Assembly: GCA_900548265.1 (NCBI GenBank) | Contig: URKG01000008.1 | Span: 1 to 64,000, forward strand | Reading direction: 5' to 3' | Source: an uncultured Collinsella sp. | Lineage (GTDB): Bacteria > Actinomycetota > Coriobacteriia > Coriobacteriales > Coriobacteriaceae | DNA length: 64,000 nucleotides | Shown: piece after piece, positions 63,389 through 64,000 of the stretch | Numbering within the stretch: the stretch's first letter is position 1 | Layout: every line of letters begins with the position of its first letter | Position numbers and translations under genes: made by a program | Notes under the pieces: model-generated | Seen by the model: only the letters and a program-made list of their open reading frames with translations | What the model was told of the DNA's origin: nothing | The model's database searches: none

Positions 63389-63601
63389 CGCCTCATCCTC
63401 GCCAATTCTTTAAGAAGCCTTTACGTTTCCGTGTAATTCCCGTCCATTATCGCGCAGGTCGCCACTACATTGCGCCACACCGTCACACGTGCGCGTTAAT
63501 ATGGCTGGTTGTTGTGCGCAGACACCAATTGCAGCGCATATCTTGGTAACAATCGGGTAAACCCCCGCTTTCGTACGTTTTAGTTTGTGAGGAGTCTCAG
63601 C

Positions 63602-64000
63602 ATGTTCGCTGCCGCCATCTCGCTCGTCGGTCTTGCGGCGACCGTCTACCTTGTCTTGCGCGAGGCCAAGGCCATTCGCGCTCAGTCGGGCACCGTTGCC
63701 AAAAGCGCTCTTGGGTGGAGCGTCGCCTTCGGCCTGTTCCAGGTCTTTTTGACCGTCTGGGGCGCCATTGGCCTCGTCGCCCAAAACGAGCCGCTCGCCT
63801 TTGTGATGCTCATCCTGACCAATGCCATCCTCACCGGCTGCGCCTGGGCCAGTATCGCCCGCGACCGCATCGCCCCGCGCGTCTTTGCGTTCGCCTCGGC
63901 CGATGCGCCCGCCCCCACCGGCAAGCTCGCTCGTTTGCGCGGCGCCTTTGTGGGCAAACCGCTCGTCGCCGCCGTCCTGTGCCTGCTGCTCGCCGGCGTC
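63602..64000 (+). CDS. Polytopic membrane protein, cut by the window end
   Basis: Open frame from ATG 63602, preceded by GAGGAG, running off the window. The 133 visible residues begin MFAAAISLVGLAATVYLVLREAKAIR and contain three to four membrane helices (ALGWSVAFGLFQVFLTVWGAIGL, FVMLILTNAILTGCAWASI, PLVAAVLCLLLAGV) with short basic loops. No recognisable domain in the visible part. Divergent from the nitroreductase gene; the 213 bases between them hold no obvious promoter. Confidence 0.75.
   Translation, partial: MFAAAISLVGLAATVYLVLREAKAIRAQSGTVAKSALGWSVAFGLFQVFLTVWGAIGLVAQNEPLAFVMLILTNAILTGCAWASIARDRIAPRVFAFASADAPAPTGKLARLRGAFVGKPLVAAVLCLLLAGV

Overview
The window reads as a chromosomal stretch of a high-GC Gram-positive gut actinobacterium of the class Coriobacteriia, most likely Collinsella or a close relative. 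That assignment rests on the gene set and order (prfA-prmC-sua5-upp-atpIBEFHAGDC-murA-LCP), frequent GTG/TTG starts, strong GGAGG-type ribosome binding sites, a class B sortase pilus locus and many short palindromic intergenic repeats. It is inference; no database was searched. I saw no tRNA, CRISPR array, insertion sequence or phage gene. The first 120 bases look like an rRNA leader or spacer on the minus strand. || Layout. 0.2-3.1 kb (minus): phosphohexomutase, homocysteine S-methyltransferase, DtxR-type regulator; then pepT (+). 4.8-21.5 kb (minus): a long housekeeping block running from prfA and prmC through a hicAB toxin-antitoxin pair, sua5, glpK and upp to the complete F1Fo ATP synthase operon, then murA and an LCP ligase. 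21.8-26.1 kb (minus): polar amino acid ABC importer (Tat-lipoprotein receptor, permease, ATPase) followed by an M20 peptidase. 26.4-33.2 kb: galM, an acidic membrane protein, an MFS exporter with a low-molecular-weight phosphatase, a DUF4143 ATPase, a TIGR04076-like protein and pyridoxal kinase. 33.7-38.0 kb (+): MarR regulator plus an asymmetric ABC exporter pair. 38.5 kb: GGDEF protein. 39.7-45.6 kb (minus): pilus locus. 45.8-50.2 kb: LysR divergent from an SDR / OFA-type MFS / Gfo-Idh operon. 50.6-57.5 kb: tex, transaldolase, HAD hydrolase, RlmKL-like fusion. 57.6-62.4 kb (minus): kup, a 64-residue membrane protein, KdpD-like kinase and KdpE-like regulator. The end holds a nitroreductase and a gene cut by the window edge. 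|| Most interesting. (1) The pilus locus encodes a large VPTGI-anchored adhesin whose signal peptide is separated from the body by a seven-G tract, so that the frame is currently broken and would be restored by losing one G; a second eight-G run lies at its ribosome binding site. (2) The locus also carries a signal-peptidase homologue lacking both catalytic residues (Ser to Glu, Lys to Gly), like streptococcal SipA. (3) Five copies of a two-hairpin element, four of them directly after stop codons, keep the same fold, tetraloop and bulge while their stems change on both sides together; this looks like a structured 3'-UTR RNA. (4) Several other families of long inverted repeats sit at gene ends. 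(5) The RlmL half of the RlmKL-like fusion has lost its catalytic motif, and PrmC carries a long Ala/Glu-rich insertion.
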